DNA of 64,000 nt from Formosa sediminum (GCF_007197735.1 NZ_CP041637.1:2513001-2577000), one strand, 5' to 3'. Counted from the first letter of the stretch, positions 35,029 to 44,636 are shown. Translations and numbers: made by a program. Notes: generated from the letters alone by a model not told the origin.

Positions 35029-35454
35029 ATGTATCAATTAAATTATCATTCTAAATCACATTCGGATCTCAGTTCAGACGATTTAGAACTTATCTTAGAG
35101 GCGGCAACAACTAAAAATAAAACATATAATATTACGGGGTGTCTTATTTATCATAACCACGCATTTGTACAGATTTTAGAAGGCGAAAAACAAGATGTAC
35201 TTGAGATTTTTGAACTCATAAAGACAGACACACGGCACCATACCATTCATTTACTTTGGGAAAATACAGTAGAGAAACGTTATTTTAACAAGTGGAATAT
35301 GGCTTTTTATAGACCTAAAGATCAGTTTGCTTCACAATTTGTTGATAATTTAACGATGCTTGCTTCATTTTCTGAAAAGTCTACAGGATCATTAATGAGT
35401 TTTTGGGGACATGTAAGACGCATTTTAGACTCGGACACCACTAAACCAGTATAA
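35029..35454 (+). CDS. BLUF-domain blue-light sensor
   Basis: 141 residues, essentially a single BLUF domain. The flavin photocycle residues are present: Tyr6 (LNYHSKS), Asn34 (YNITGCLIY) and Gln48 (FVQILEG), plus the Trp/Met segment FNKWNMAFY. BLUF proteins bind FAD and signal blue light through a hydrogen-bond switch around Gln and Tyr. No output domain is attached, so it must act on a partner protein. The neighbours (topoisomerase IB and a repair cluster) make a link with light-induced DNA damage possible, but unproven. Confidence 0.9.
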   Translation: MYQLNYHSKSHSDLSSDDLELILEAATTKNKTYNITGCLIYHNHAFVQILEGEKQDVLEIFELIKTDTRHHTIHLLWENTVEKRYFNKWNMAFYRPKDQFASQFVDNLTMLASFSEKSTGSLMSFWGHVRRILDSDTTKPV

Positions 35455-35507
35455 GGGATTTCGCTAAAAACACATATTCACCTAGTTAAAAGTTATAAAT
35501 AAACATA

Positions 35508-35547
35508 AAAAAACCTGAAGGGTATAATACATATGCTTCAGGTTTTA
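35508..35547. terminator. Terminator after BLUF gene
   Basis: Stem AAACCTGAAG / CTTCAGGTTT with a 14-base loop, followed by T-rich and preceded by A-rich DNA. It lies between the BLUF gene and the convergent PRC-barrel gene. Confidence 0.8.
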
Positions 35548-35602
35548 TGCTATTTTGGGTTTAAGAATTTACAAGTAAACCTTAAACGCTGTCGTTTAAT
35601 TT

Positions 35603-36295
35603 CTATTTATTATATACCCGTTTTTCAAACTCGTTTCTGTTATAAAAATTTTCATCTTTATAAGGGTCTATCTGTGTGGTTTTAGGCGACTCGTTTGTAG
35701 TTTCAAAAGTAGAAAAATACGAATTCCCGTTATTGTGGTAATTTTTAATTTCCTCACGGATTAATGCTCTAATTTGTTCTGTCTCAAGCGCATGTAAAAG
35801 CTTGTTTTCTGTTAAAGCATCTTCCCGTTTTTTATCGTCGTAATCTTCATAAATAACATTATTTTTATAGGAGTCTAGCACCTGAACTTCGTAGGCTCTA
35901 TCTATATTTTCACCTTTGCGGTAGCGTTTTGTATTTGAAAACGTATAATGATTAATGGTATGTGAATACACCCGTTTATCATCAGAATTTATATCTAATA
36001 AACCTATTGGAATAATGATATGATTTTCGCCATCTGTATTTATAAATTCCTGTAAATTGCTCGTTTTTGAGGTACTGTAAGGATCGTGACTGGCATCAAT
36101 AATAGATTGATCTACTTCTACGTCTATGTACACCACACGTTGGGTATCTTTATTTACTAAAAGATTATCTACTTTGCCAATCACGCGATTATCTACATCC
36201 ATTACTTTCCATCCTCTAATATCTGCGTAACCTTCAGACACTTTATAGTCTGATAATTCGTCTAAATTATATAAGTGTTTTTCGTTTGTTTTCAT
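35603..36295 (-). CDS. PRC-barrel domain stress protein
   Basis: 230 residues. Residues ~20-115 form a PRC-barrel (VMDVDNRVIGKVDNLLVNKDTQ, then YIDVEVD and HIIIPIGLLDI). The C-terminal half is charged, low-complexity and partly helical. Stand-alone PRC-barrel proteins of this type accompany general stress and envelope genes. It is 15 bases downstream of the membrane-anchored gene at 36311-36925, so the two form an operon. Exact function unknown. Confidence 0.78.
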   Translation of the reverse strand: MKTNEKHLYNLDELSDYKVSEGYADIRGWKVMDVDNRVIGKVDNLLVNKDTQRVVYIDVEVDQSIIDASHDPYSTSKTSNLQEFINTDGENHIIIPIGLLDINSDDKRVYSHTINHYTFSNTKRYRKGENIDRAYEVQVLDSYKNNVIYEDYDDKKREDALTENKLLHALETEQIRALIREEIKNYHNNGNSYFSTFETTNESPKTTQIDPYKDENFYNRNEFEKRVYNK

Positions 36296-36310
36296 TTGTA
36301 TTTGTTTTAA

Positions 36311-36925
36311 TTAGATGTTTGCAAGAATCTCGTAAGCTTGCATTAAGTACGTCTTAATATTTTGATCTTGTTTTGCCCATGCAGCTGTGTCGCTCAAGGC
36401 TTGTGTTGCTGTTTTAAGTTGCGTTACATTAGATTCTAAATTTGGAGCACGTTTAGTTTGTATGGTTTCAATTACATTAGTAATATCTGTACTCATAGAT
36501 TTTAATTGGACTTGTTCTGCCTCACTGTGTTCTAGTTGCTTTTCTAAATCTTTAAAAGCATTAGAATCGTAAATATTAGATTCTACTGCTTTAGATGTTG
36601 TTGCATACGCTAAATTGTATAGCGCTTTAGTGGTTTTAATCGTATCTGTACCTATCGCTGATGAATCTTGCAATTGTTCTTGAAGTTTACCTAAATACGT
36701 TGTACTTGATTGGTATGCAGGCATCCCAGTGTCTGCATCGGGCATTCTGTCCATTGGGTGATCACTACTTATTGTATCTGCAGGGATAAACGGATTGGTG
36801 TTTGTGTCGTCTGCATCCGCTTTACTACTTGCATAGAATAGAAATATAATTACAGCCAATACTAGCAGTAATCCTACAATCCAAGGCCAAATGGGTTTCT
36901 TTTTTTCTATTTTTATTTCTGCCAT
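36311..36925 (-). CDS. Membrane-anchored hypothetical protein
   Basis: 204 residues. A short basic start (MAEIKIEKKKP) precedes one membrane helix (WIVGLLLVLAVIIFLFYAS), giving an N-in topology. The extracytoplasmic part is Ser/Thr/Asp-rich, then helical with repeated A-L-x-x-A patterns (residues ~100-200). I do not recognise the family. Co-transcription with a PRC-barrel protein and proximity to CsbD-like and catalase genes suggest an envelope-stress role, which is inference. Confidence 0.6.
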   Translation of the reverse strand: MAEIKIEKKKPIWPWIVGLLLVLAVIIFLFYASSKADADDTNTNPFIPADTISSDHPMDRMPDADTGMPAYQSSTTYLGKLQEQLQDSSAIGTDTIKTTKALYNLAYATTSKAVESNIYDSNAFKDLEKQLEHSEAEQVQLKSMSTDITNVIETIQTKRAPNLESNVTQLKTATQALSDTAAWAKQDQNIKTYLMQAYEILANI

Positions 36926-37214
36926 GTGTTTTAGTTTTTATGTGTATATAAATATGTAAAATATTTAATTACACGAAGTTATAGTGTAAATTTACTCGTG
37001 AATCCTGTGTTGTGCTAGCGCAATCCATATTTAAATTAACTTTAAAAATTCAACTCGAGTTTTGTTGTGTAATTTTATCTATATTTAAAATTGATAATAG
37101 ACTGTTTATTAATTTTAATTGAATAGGATTTACTAATTTAGTTGTGATATAAGTAGAAACCTCATTTTATAGCACAGCTAGATAATTTTAAGACTAATTT
37201 TAAACACCATAGTA

Positions 37215-38297
37215 ATGTTAATTTATGATATCCTTGCGGTAGTCTTTATTCTTGGCTCTGTATTGCCTTTAATACAACATCAACATTGGATGTTTCGCGT
37301 TTGGGAATTTGGAAGAATTCAATTGCTATTGCTACAGCTACTTACATTTATAATAGGTGTACTTTTTTTTAGTAGTTTGGAGACCTTTTATATTATTACT
37401 GCGGTATTATTAGGTTTAGCTATCGCTCAAAATATTTACATATTAGTACCCTACACATTTTTATATGGACGTACTAAAAAAGCAGATGTCACTCAAGGAT
37501 CTCAATCCATATCAATACTTTCTTGTAATGTATATCAATTTAACACCGCGTACGACCGTTTAATTCATTTAGTACAGGAAGTTAAACCAGATATTTTGCT
37601 AACGATGGAATCTAATCAGGCATGGGATGATGCTTTATCTGTATTAGAAACCGAGTATACACATTATAAAAAAGTAGCATTAGAAAATACCTATGGCATA
37701 CATTTTTATACAAAATTAGATGTAAAATCTGTACAAGTGCATTATTTTGTCTCTGATGATTTACCGAGTATAGAAGCTCGAATACAATTAGAAAATACTA
37801 AACAATTTACATTTTTTGGAGTACATCCGCCACCACCAAGTCCAACAGAAGAAGACACCTCGAGAGAACGCGATGGTGAATTGCTAGCTTTAGGAAAGAA
37901 AGTTTTGGATACTAAAGGCCCTGTAATAGTGGTTGGTGATTTTAATAATGTAGCTTGGGCAAAGTCGTCTGTATTATTTAGAAAAACCTCTAAATTAATA
38001 GATCCTAGAATTGGTCGTGGCTTTGTATCGACTTATCATGCAAAGTATAAAGTCTTACGATTTCCAATAGACTTATGTTTTCATTCACCAGATATTTTTA
38101 TACAAGACTTTAGAACGTTACACAATGTAGGCAGCGACCATTTGCCACTCTATTGTAACTTCTTTTTAAATGAAACTGAAGAAGCTCAAGAAGATCAGGT
38201 TGAGACTTTAGATGAAGCAGAAGCAGAAGATGTAGAGGAGATGATTGAAGATGGAGAAGCCGAGGATGGCGATCGTCCCACAGTTGCAACTGAATAA
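37215..38297 (+). CDS. Membrane-anchored endonuclease/exonuclease/phosphatase family protein
   Basis: 360 residues. About three N-terminal membrane helices (1-90) precede an EEP domain: ISILSCNVYQFN, LLTMESN, FGVHPPPPSPTEED, VVGDFNN, DLCFHSP and GSDHLPL give the metal and catalytic residues. This is the YafD-like architecture, with the catalytic domain outside the cytoplasm. A strongly acidic tail (~325-360, mainly Glu/Asp/Ala) is unusual for the family. Substrate, either phosphodiester or phospholipid, is unknown. Confidence 0.82.
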   Translation: MLIYDILAVVFILGSVLPLIQHQHWMFRVWEFGRIQLLLLQLLTFIIGVLFFSSLETFYIITAVLLGLAIAQNIYILVPYTFLYGRTKKADVTQGSQSISILSCNVYQFNTAYDRLIHLVQEVKPDILLTMESNQAWDDALSVLETEYTHYKKVALENTYGIHFYTKLDVKSVQVHYFVSDDLPSIEARIQLENTKQFTFFGVHPPPPSPTEEDTSRERDGELLALGKKVLDTKGPVIVVGDFNNVAWAKSSVLFRKTSKLIDPRIGRGFVSTYHAKYKVLRFPIDLCFHSPDIFIQDFRTLHNVGSDHLPLYCNFFLNETEEAQEDQVETLDEAEAEDVEEMIEDGEAEDGDRPTVATE

Positions 38298-38343
38298 GAT
38301 TATTAATATATGAGTTATTTAAAATCTCAAATTTATAAGCATA

Positions 38344-38380
38344 TAAAAAGCTTCATTCTACGATTAGAATGAAGCTTTAA
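38344..38380. terminator. Bidirectional terminator
   Basis: Stem TAAAGCTTCATTCTA-type arms (38347-38360 and 38365-38379) with a 4-base loop CGAT, between convergent genes. Confidence 0.85.
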
Positions 38381-38398
38381 CAAGTAGTGTGAGTGTTT

Positions 38399-38668
38399 TT
38401 AGGATTTATAATCCCAGTCTTTAATTTCTTGTTTAACCGCTTCAGTAGATTTGTTTGTACGTTTTGCTAAACGTGTAGTTAAGGCATCAAACTCGTCCGT
38501 TTGAAAATCTACATCTTCAGCAGTAACTTCAGGGTATTGGTTTCTGTATTCTTCTTGAATAGCATTCCATTTTTTTTGTAGATCACTCAAATTTGCATGA
38601 CCATTTTGTGCTCTATATTCCCGTTCTTGCTGTTTATTGTTATTGTGTTCATTTGCTGTATTGTCCAT
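38399..38668 (-). CDS. CsbD-like general stress protein
   Basis: 89 residues, highly charged and soluble. A disordered N-terminus rich in Asn/Gln (1-25) precedes a WNAIQEEYRNQYPEVTAEDV segment and a helix LTTRLAKRTNKSTEAV. The spacing W-x-x-I, then YP-x-VT-x-DV, then LxxRLAKxTxKSxExV, recalls CsbD-type small stress proteins, though not closely. The nearby large catalase and PRC-barrel genes fit a stationary-phase or osmotic stress block. Confidence 0.6.
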   Translation of the reverse strand: MDNTANEHNNNKQQEREYRAQNGHANLSDLQKKWNAIQEEYRNQYPEVTAEDVDFQTDEFDALTTRLAKRTNKSTEAVKQEIKDWDYKS

Positions 38669-38782
38669 AGTTTTGTTTGTTTAAAAAATTATCTTCTAAA
38701 TTACAGCGTCGCTGTTTAATGTGTTGACTTAAAACGTATGGAAGTTAACTTGATTAGGTTCAATTTTAGAAATAATGCTTAA

Positions 38783-38822
38783 AAAAAGCCCCTTTTACAT
38801 CTAAACGTAAAGGGGCTTTTAA
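38783..38822 (-). terminator. Terminator after catalase
   Basis: Arms AAAAGCCCCTTTTAC and GTAAAGGGGCTTTT pair with one bulged base. On the minus strand the trailing run is T-rich, 29 bases beyond the catalase stop. Confidence 0.85.
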
Positions 38823-38850
38823 AGTATAAAAGTTAATCTAAATCACTCAA

Positions 38851-40989
38851 TTACACAGGAACCTGATCAATAACTGCTTTACGATTCCAATTTCTATGTT
38901 TAGCTATAGCGTCTCTAAACGCTTTAACATCGCTATTGATAAAAACAGTTTCGTCTGATTTGTATTCCTTAACAAAAGAGGCATCTAATAAGGTTTCACC
39001 TTCATCGTGCACCGCAATGGCTTTACAATGTTTAAATGCTTCATTAATAAATTTAATATATTTTTTAATTTTCTTAATCCATGCTACAGACGATTCGCCT
39101 CCAGGAATGTATATGGCATCATATAATACACTCTCGGTAGTCATGATGGATTCATGCACTTCATACGCAGTACCCGAATCACCAGTAATCGTTCCACCAT
39201 GAGGTGCAATTATTTTTAATTGGGCGCCCTCTTTTTCAAGTTTATCTGCCAATGTTTTATAGTGGTTTTCGTTAAAACCATCGGCTGCTAAAACGGCAAT
39301 CTGACGTGTAGCTACAGTGTCGAAATCTGATTTAGTTTGACTTAAAGCTGGCGACTTTTCAAGATATATTTTCTTTTTAGAAGGCTCGTGTATATTAGGA
39401 TCTGCATCTGCACCAATGGCTTGATTAATAGGTTTATCGATATTTTTAGGAACTTTAAGCCCCAAATTATCGGCGACTAAATTTGCCAATTCATAATCGA
39501 TTTGATTAATGATCCAGAGCATTCGTTCTTGAATGTCTTTGTGTTTACATTTCCCAAGTTCAAAACTATAGGCTTCCATAACGTGTTGTTGTTCCCATGA
39601 GGATAAGCTTCTATAAAATAATGCAGGTTGTGAGAAATGATCGCTAAAACTTTCACTACGGGTTCTAATTTTTTTAGCGTCTATACGCTCTTCATAAGAA
39701 TGGAAACCACCTTCAACCATTTTAGCTAAATGCGGACAACCACCACCTAAAGAATTTGGGAAATATGCTGTTTGTCCCTTAGGGATTTCTGTTTGCATGT
39801 GACCGTCTCTCTGGTTATTGTGCGTTTCACCAACAGGTCTATTAATTGGTATTTGATGAAAATTAGGTCCGCCTAAACGTGATAACTGTGTGTCTCTATA
39901 CGAGAATAATCGTCCTTGTAATAGCGGATCGTTTGTAAAGTCTATTCCGGGTACAATATGGCCTGGTAGGAATGCTACTTGTTCTGTTTCGGCAAAGAAA
40001 TTTTCAGGATTCTTATTTAACGTCATTTTACCTACAATTTTTACTGGTACCATTTCTTCAGGTATTAATTTTGTAGGATCTAGTAAATCAAAATCGTATT
40101 TATGCTCGTCTTCTTCAGGTACAATTTGTAAGCCTAATTCCCATTCAGGATACTGTCCGGCTTCAATAGCGTTCCATAAATCGCGTCTGTGAAAATCTGA
40201 ATCTGCACCACTTATTTTAACGGCTTCATCCCAAGTTACAGAATGTACACCTAGTTTTGGTTTCCAATGAAATTTAACAAAATGGGATTTACCTTCTTTA
40301 TTAATAAGTCTAAAGGTGTGAATTCCAAATCCTTCCATCATTCTTAAACTTCTAGGAATTGCACGGTCACTCATAACCCAAATGTGATTGTGTAGCGTTT
40401 CAGTTGTGCGTGACACAAAATCGTAAAAGGTATCGTGAGCAGAAGCTGCTTGAGGAATTTCGTTATTTGGTTCTGGTTTTACAGCATGAATTAAGTCTGG
40501 AAATTTCATGGCATCTTGAATAAAAAAGATTGGCATATTATTACCAACCAAATCCCAAGTGCCTTCTTGAGTATAAAATTTAACAGCAAACCCACGTACG
40601 TCTCTTGCTAAATCTGTAGAGCCTTTAGATCCGGCCACGGTAGAGAAACGCACAAATACAGGTGTTTTTCTTTTTGTATCAGTAAAAATACCTGCTTTAG
40701 TATATTTTTCTAAATTCTCATACAATTCAAAATAGCCATGAGCACCACTTCCGCGCGCATGTACAATACGTTCAGGAATACGTTCATGATCGAAATTGGT
40801 AATTTTTTCTCGTAGTAAAAAATCTTCTAAAAGGGTAGACCCACGTTCTCCAGATTTTAGAGAATTATTAGTGTCGTTAACCTTTAATCCTTGGTTTGTA
40901 GTGAGTACTTTTCCTAAACTATCTTTTTCAAAAGTTTTTAATTGCTCAATTTTTTCACTTTGACTTTCTAATTTTTTGTCTTTTGCCAT
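38851..40989 (-). CDS. katE: Large-subunit catalase HPII
   Basis: 712 residues, the long catalase class. A catalase core (~45-540) has the distal His region IVHARGSGAHGYF, VRFSTVAGSKGSTD, and the proximal heme ligand Tyr364 in LFSYRDTQLSRLG. A C-terminal flavodoxin/DJ-1-like domain (~570-712) contains IAVLAADGFNE and YIPGGESS. It disproportionates hydrogen peroxide. The gene stands alone with its own terminator. Upstream (41007-41036) three TTAGTA repeats may bind a regulator. Its neighbours form a stress block. Confidence 0.95.
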   Translation of the reverse strand: MAKDKKLESQSEKIEQLKTFEKDSLGKVLTTNQGLKVNDTNNSLKSGERGSTLLEDFLLREKITNFDHERIPERIVHARGSGAHGYFELYENLEKYTKAGIFTDTKRKTPVFVRFSTVAGSKGSTDLARDVRGFAVKFYTQEGTWDLVGNNMPIFFIQDAMKFPDLIHAVKPEPNNEIPQAASAHDTFYDFVSRTTETLHNHIWVMSDRAIPRSLRMMEGFGIHTFRLINKEGKSHFVKFHWKPKLGVHSVTWDEAVKISGADSDFHRRDLWNAIEAGQYPEWELGLQIVPEEDEHKYDFDLLDPTKLIPEEMVPVKIVGKMTLNKNPENFFAETEQVAFLPGHIVPGIDFTNDPLLQGRLFSYRDTQLSRLGGPNFHQIPINRPVGETHNNQRDGHMQTEIPKGQTAYFPNSLGGGCPHLAKMVEGGFHSYEERIDAKKIRTRSESFSDHFSQPALFYRSLSSWEQQHVMEAYSFELGKCKHKDIQERMLWIINQIDYELANLVADNLGLKVPKNIDKPINQAIGADADPNIHEPSKKKIYLEKSPALSQTKSDFDTVATRQIAVLAADGFNENHYKTLADKLEKEGAQLKIIAPHGGTITGDSGTAYEVHESIMTTESVLYDAIYIPGGESSVAWIKKIKKYIKFINEAFKHCKAIAVHDEGETLLDASFVKEYKSDETVFINSDVKAFRDAIAKHRNWNRKAVIDQVPV

Positions 40990-41006
40990 GATTTCTGAAT
41001 TAAGAT

Positions 41007-41036
41007 ATTAGTACTAATTTATTAGTAGATTAGTAT
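41007..41036. promoter_or_regulatory. TTAGTA repeats upstream of katE
   Basis: The palindrome ATTAGTACTAAT (41007-41018) is followed by two more ATTAGTA copies at 41021 and 41029. The cluster begins 18 bases upstream of the katE start codon, so it lies in the leader or core promoter. It could be an operator. The sequence is AT-rich and chance is not excluded. Confidence 0.35.
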
Positions 41037-41173
41037 TGGGTTCTAAATTCTGAATTCTATAGGAGTACTTTTAACGCAAATGAAAATTAAAATGGCTGTA
41101 AAGGTTTTGGTAATGTGTTAATTATGATTTAAAGTGACACCGATGTATTGCGAACCTTGTGTTTATAAACCTA

Positions 41174-41211
41174 TTTATACCATATGTACTTAGACATACA
41201 TATGGTATAAA
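41174..41211. terminator. Long AT-rich inverted repeat, possible terminator of the peptidase gene
   Basis: Perfect 15-base arms (41174-41188 and 41197-41211, core TATACCATATGTA) around an 8-base loop, 63 bases beyond the stop of the minus-strand peptidase and ~185 bases upstream of katE. It lacks a T-run, so it may be a terminator, an mRNA-stabilising hairpin or an operator. Confidence 0.5.
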
Positions 41212-41273
41212 ATATATTATTTTTAACAAGAGTATTTCATTTACTCCCAATGTGTGGGGTTGAAATTTAAATG

Positions 41274-43652
41274 TTAAGGTTTTATCCCTAACAAACTTTG
41301 ATTAAATAGTTTAAAAATCCTGTTGTACTCGTCGGTCCAACTGCTAGGTTCTACAAAACCATGACGCTCTACAGGATAAATTGCCATTTCCCAATTAGAC
41401 TTTTCTAACTCTATTAAACGTTGCGACAAGCGTACCATATCTTGAAAATGAACATTATCATCTACCATACCGTGAAGGATTAATAAATCGCCTTTTAAGC
41501 CATCTGCAAAGTAAATAGGAGAACTTCTTCTATATGCCAGACTATCTGTTACGGGAGTGTTTAAAATGCGTGCGGTATATCCGTGGTTATAAGCAGCCCA
41601 ATCACCAACCGAACGGATAGCTGCACCGGCTTTAAACGTGTCTGCTTCGTTAAACATCGCCATTAATGTAATGAATCCGCCATAGGAGCCACCATATATG
41701 CCTATTTTATTTTTATCGATACTAAGTTCATTTATTAAATAAGTGGCACCGTCTACTTGATCACTTAGGTCTTTTCCGCCCATATGTCGGTAAATTCCGG
41801 TACGCCATTCGCTTCCGTAACCCGCACTGCCGCGATAATCGATATCTAAAACGGTATAGCCATTATCTACTAAAATATTGTGAAACATATATTCGCGAAA
41901 GTAAGAACTCCACCACTTATGTGCATTTTGTAAGTAGCCTGCACCATGTACAAAAATAACTGCCGCTTTATTTTTTACCTCGGGTTTAGGATTATAAAGT
42001 CTGGCATGTACTTTGGCACCATCTTCTGCCTTAAAAGTGATCACTTCTGGGGCTCTCCATGAGTAGCTATTGAAAGCTTTGGTTGTAGACTGTGTAAGTT
42101 GTATGGCTTCCGAATTTGTTTTGCTAAATAAGGGATTGTCTTTTAGAAATAATTCTGTAGGTTTATTTGAGTAGGAGTAGAGGATGGCCATTTGTGTTTC
42201 GTCTGGAGAGAGTGTTACATCGTTTCCACCAACCTTTGTAGTGAGTTGTGTAAGCTTACCCCCGTTAATAGGCATACTATAAAACTGACGGTCTCCAGGA
42301 TGATTTTTATTGGCAGTAAAATACCAGTGTTTTTTATCGTTAGACAAAAAAGGGTTATAAATTTCGAAATCTCCAGAAGTTAATGCTTTTTCTTTTTTAG
42401 ATGTTGTATTTAGGGTATATAAATGCGAATAGCCTGTAACTTCCGATTGAAACCAGATGCTTTTTTGATCGGGCATCCAACCTAAAGCACCACCGCGGTA
42501 GCCTCCAATGCCAGGGCCAGCAATCCAAGCTTTATTATGCTGATGATTTAAATTGGTTACAGTACCCTCTGCAACATTTAATAAAACAATCCATCGGTCT
42601 TTATAATCGTTGGTATTAATATCTAACACGGCTTTACTACCATCTGCATTCCAAACTGGTCCGCTTATGTAGCCAATTCTATTGTCGTTTTTATAATCTT
42701 TATCAGGATATTCTTTAGTGTATTCTGGAATATAGTCTAAGCCTTCTAAGTTATCTAAAACAACAGGGTATGTTTTTCTATTGGTAATATCATAAATATG
42801 TAATTGGTAAGTATCTGGAGTATCTCCCACTTTAGAACGTGTTTTTTGGTCTTCTGTATATCCAGATTCCGTAACATAATGTGGTGTAATCGTACCTTTG
42901 TTATTTGCTTGCTTTACGGTTAAATAGGTAACGTATTTTCCGTCTGGACTAATCTGCTGATTTAACACACGGACTCCTTTAGTTGGTATGGCAAGAGGTT
43001 TCTTTAAGTCGGTTTTAGCTTCAAAATAATCTTCGGCGTCTTGTTTGGCTTTACGGGTTTGTAAGACTTCAAAAAGTTCCAGTTGATCCTGGTATAACCA
43101 GTTGTCTTTAGCACTTCGTTTATCTTCTTTATTTTTTTTATTGGTAAAATTAGTGATTTGGGTAGTTTCTCCTGTAGCCATATCCCAAGTATAGATATTA
43201 GTCTCTAGAACATACGCTATTTGCTTTTCGTTTGCAGTAAAATGCACATTACGTTCTGAAGCTTGAGTATTGGTAATTTGGGTAATTTTTTCTGAAGACA
43301 CATCCATTACAAACACATCGCCATGCTTGCTATATATTTTTTTTGTTTTGTCTGTATTATACGTCCCACGCGTTGCTGGCAGATTATAAGCAGTATTAAA
43401 AGGGACTTTTTTAATAGCTTTGGTTTTGGTTGTCACCGCATAAAGTGAATCGCTATATGCATTTTCCGGATTCCAATTAAAATAAATTGTACTTCCATTT
43501 TCAGACCAATGAACGTTTGAAGGCAAATGGCCTACAAAACTATCGCCTTGCATGATTTGTCTAATACTTAGGTTAGATGAGTTGTTGTTTTGTGCTTTAG
43601 TAATGAAGGTGCTACCTAATAAGATTAGGCTTAGAAGAATTTTTTTGTGCAT
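41274..43652 (-). CDS. S9B-type dipeptidyl peptidase IV-like serine peptidase
   Basis: 792 residues with a signal peptide (to about TKAQ). The N-terminal ~500 residues form a beta-propeller with repeated S-x-D-G/N-x motifs (WSENGSTIYFNW, SPDGKYVTYL, SPDETQMAIL). The C-terminal hydrolase domain carries IGIYGGSYGGF (nucleophile Ser656), an Asp in HGMVDDNVHF and the His in ERHGF. It removes dipeptides from peptides in the periplasm or at the surface, with a preference for Pro/Ala at position 2 by family. It stands alone. Confidence 0.92.
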   Translation of the reverse strand: MHKKILLSLILLGSTFITKAQNNNSSNLSIRQIMQGDSFVGHLPSNVHWSENGSTIYFNWNPENAYSDSLYAVTTKTKAIKKVPFNTAYNLPATRGTYNTDKTKKIYSKHGDVFVMDVSSEKITQITNTQASERNVHFTANEKQIAYVLETNIYTWDMATGETTQITNFTNKKNKEDKRSAKDNWLYQDQLELFEVLQTRKAKQDAEDYFEAKTDLKKPLAIPTKGVRVLNQQISPDGKYVTYLTVKQANNKGTITPHYVTESGYTEDQKTRSKVGDTPDTYQLHIYDITNRKTYPVVLDNLEGLDYIPEYTKEYPDKDYKNDNRIGYISGPVWNADGSKAVLDINTNDYKDRWIVLLNVAEGTVTNLNHQHNKAWIAGPGIGGYRGGALGWMPDQKSIWFQSEVTGYSHLYTLNTTSKKEKALTSGDFEIYNPFLSNDKKHWYFTANKNHPGDRQFYSMPINGGKLTQLTTKVGGNDVTLSPDETQMAILYSYSNKPTELFLKDNPLFSKTNSEAIQLTQSTTKAFNSYSWRAPEVITFKAEDGAKVHARLYNPKPEVKNKAAVIFVHGAGYLQNAHKWWSSYFREYMFHNILVDNGYTVLDIDYRGSAGYGSEWRTGIYRHMGGKDLSDQVDGATYLINELSIDKNKIGIYGGSYGGFITLMAMFNEADTFKAGAAIRSVGDWAAYNHGYTARILNTPVTDSLAYRRSSPIYFADGLKGDLLILHGMVDDNVHFQDMVRLSQRLIELEKSNWEMAIYPVERHGFVEPSSWTDEYNRIFKLFNQSLLGIKP

Positions 43653-43759
43653 ATATAAATGGGTTTAGACATCTTTAAACCCAAATATACAGAATAGCAG
43701 CCGTGTATAATAGAAGTAAATTAATTAACTCTTAAATTATAACAGAGTTGTTTTAGATT

Positions 43760-44467
43760 TTATCTTAAACGCCATATTTCATGAATAGGATCTCCTTTAC
43801 TTGAAAATCCTGTATGGTGCCATGCCCCATCGATAAGCTCGTAATTAAACTTTAATTCTAATCCTGTTTTTGAATTGTCTTTAGAGAAGAACTCAATATG
43901 TTCTGTATAAACCCCTTGATCTGTAGTGTAAGTACCACCACCAGTACCCATAAATGCTTTACTTTCTGTGTTGTAAGCCATCCATTGAAACCGTGTTCCC
44001 GATAAAATTTTCATGGTTTTTCTAGGTTTATTGGTATCTCTTAATTGCGTTTCGCCAGCTTTTACTCTTCCAGACATAAGCCATGCGCCGTTTAATTTCC
44101 CAGGTTTACCATGATCCAGTCTGTGCCAAGAGGTTTTGCTTTCAAGAAATTCTAAAACTTGATCTGTAAGTTTTATGTTGTGTTTAATTTGAGTGCCAAC
44201 GCGTTCCGGTTTAGCAGAATCAAATTCTAGAGTTTCTGTTAACGTATTATTTGTTAATTGCCAAGCTCCGCCGTTGGTGTACATAAATTTACCTGTAGTA
44301 GCATGATAGGTTGTTATTACATGATAACCCTCAGTAAAAATTGCTACTTGTTTAAGCGGTTCATTGTCTTTAGAAGTCGATTGCGTTTCCCAAGCTCCAA
44401 TTATATTTTGTGCTGTAATAGTATACGATAAACAAGTACACAGAAGTACTATAATAATATGTTTCAT
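43760..44467 (-). CDS. Secreted protein with two tandem lipocalin-like halves
   Basis: 235 residues with a signal peptide (to about TITAQ). Two homologous halves follow: ~24-115 (GAWETQ, GKFMYTNGGAWQLTNNTLTE, LEFDS) and ~127-235 (GAWLMSG, KAFMGTGGGTYTTDQGVYTE, IEFFS). Each has the GxW start, the G-G-x-Y/W turn and the T-E-x-(L/I)-E-F strand. This suggests an internal duplication of a small beta-barrel of the DUF4488/lipocalin-like kind. Ligand unknown. It is separated from the peptidase by 107 bases. Confidence 0.65.
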   Translation of the reverse strand: MKHIIIVLLCTCLSYTITAQNIIGAWETQSTSKDNEPLKQVAIFTEGYHVITTYHATTGKFMYTNGGAWQLTNNTLTETLEFDSAKPERVGTQIKHNIKLTDQVLEFLESKTSWHRLDHGKPGKLNGAWLMSGRVKAGETQLRDTNKPRKTMKILSGTRFQWMAYNTESKAFMGTGGGTYTTDQGVYTEHIEFFSKDNSKTGLELKFNYELIDGAWHHTGFSSKGDPIHEIWRLR

Positions 44468-44636
44468 GACTTGAGCAGGATTTTTTAATTATTAATAGGT
44501 TGATATATAGTTATCTAAATATATTAATATTTTAAATAAGTTGTTTCAATCTAAATTATAATTGTGAATATTATAATTGTCTAGAGCCATTCATGAATGT
44601 GATTAGAAGATTATTTATGTAAGGCTTGTATGTAAC

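Noticed and set aside
38279-38294. AGTTGCAACT as a further Zur site
   Set aside because: It lies in the coding 3' end of the EEP-family gene and has the half-sites in reverse order relative to the GCAACTnAGTTGC operator.
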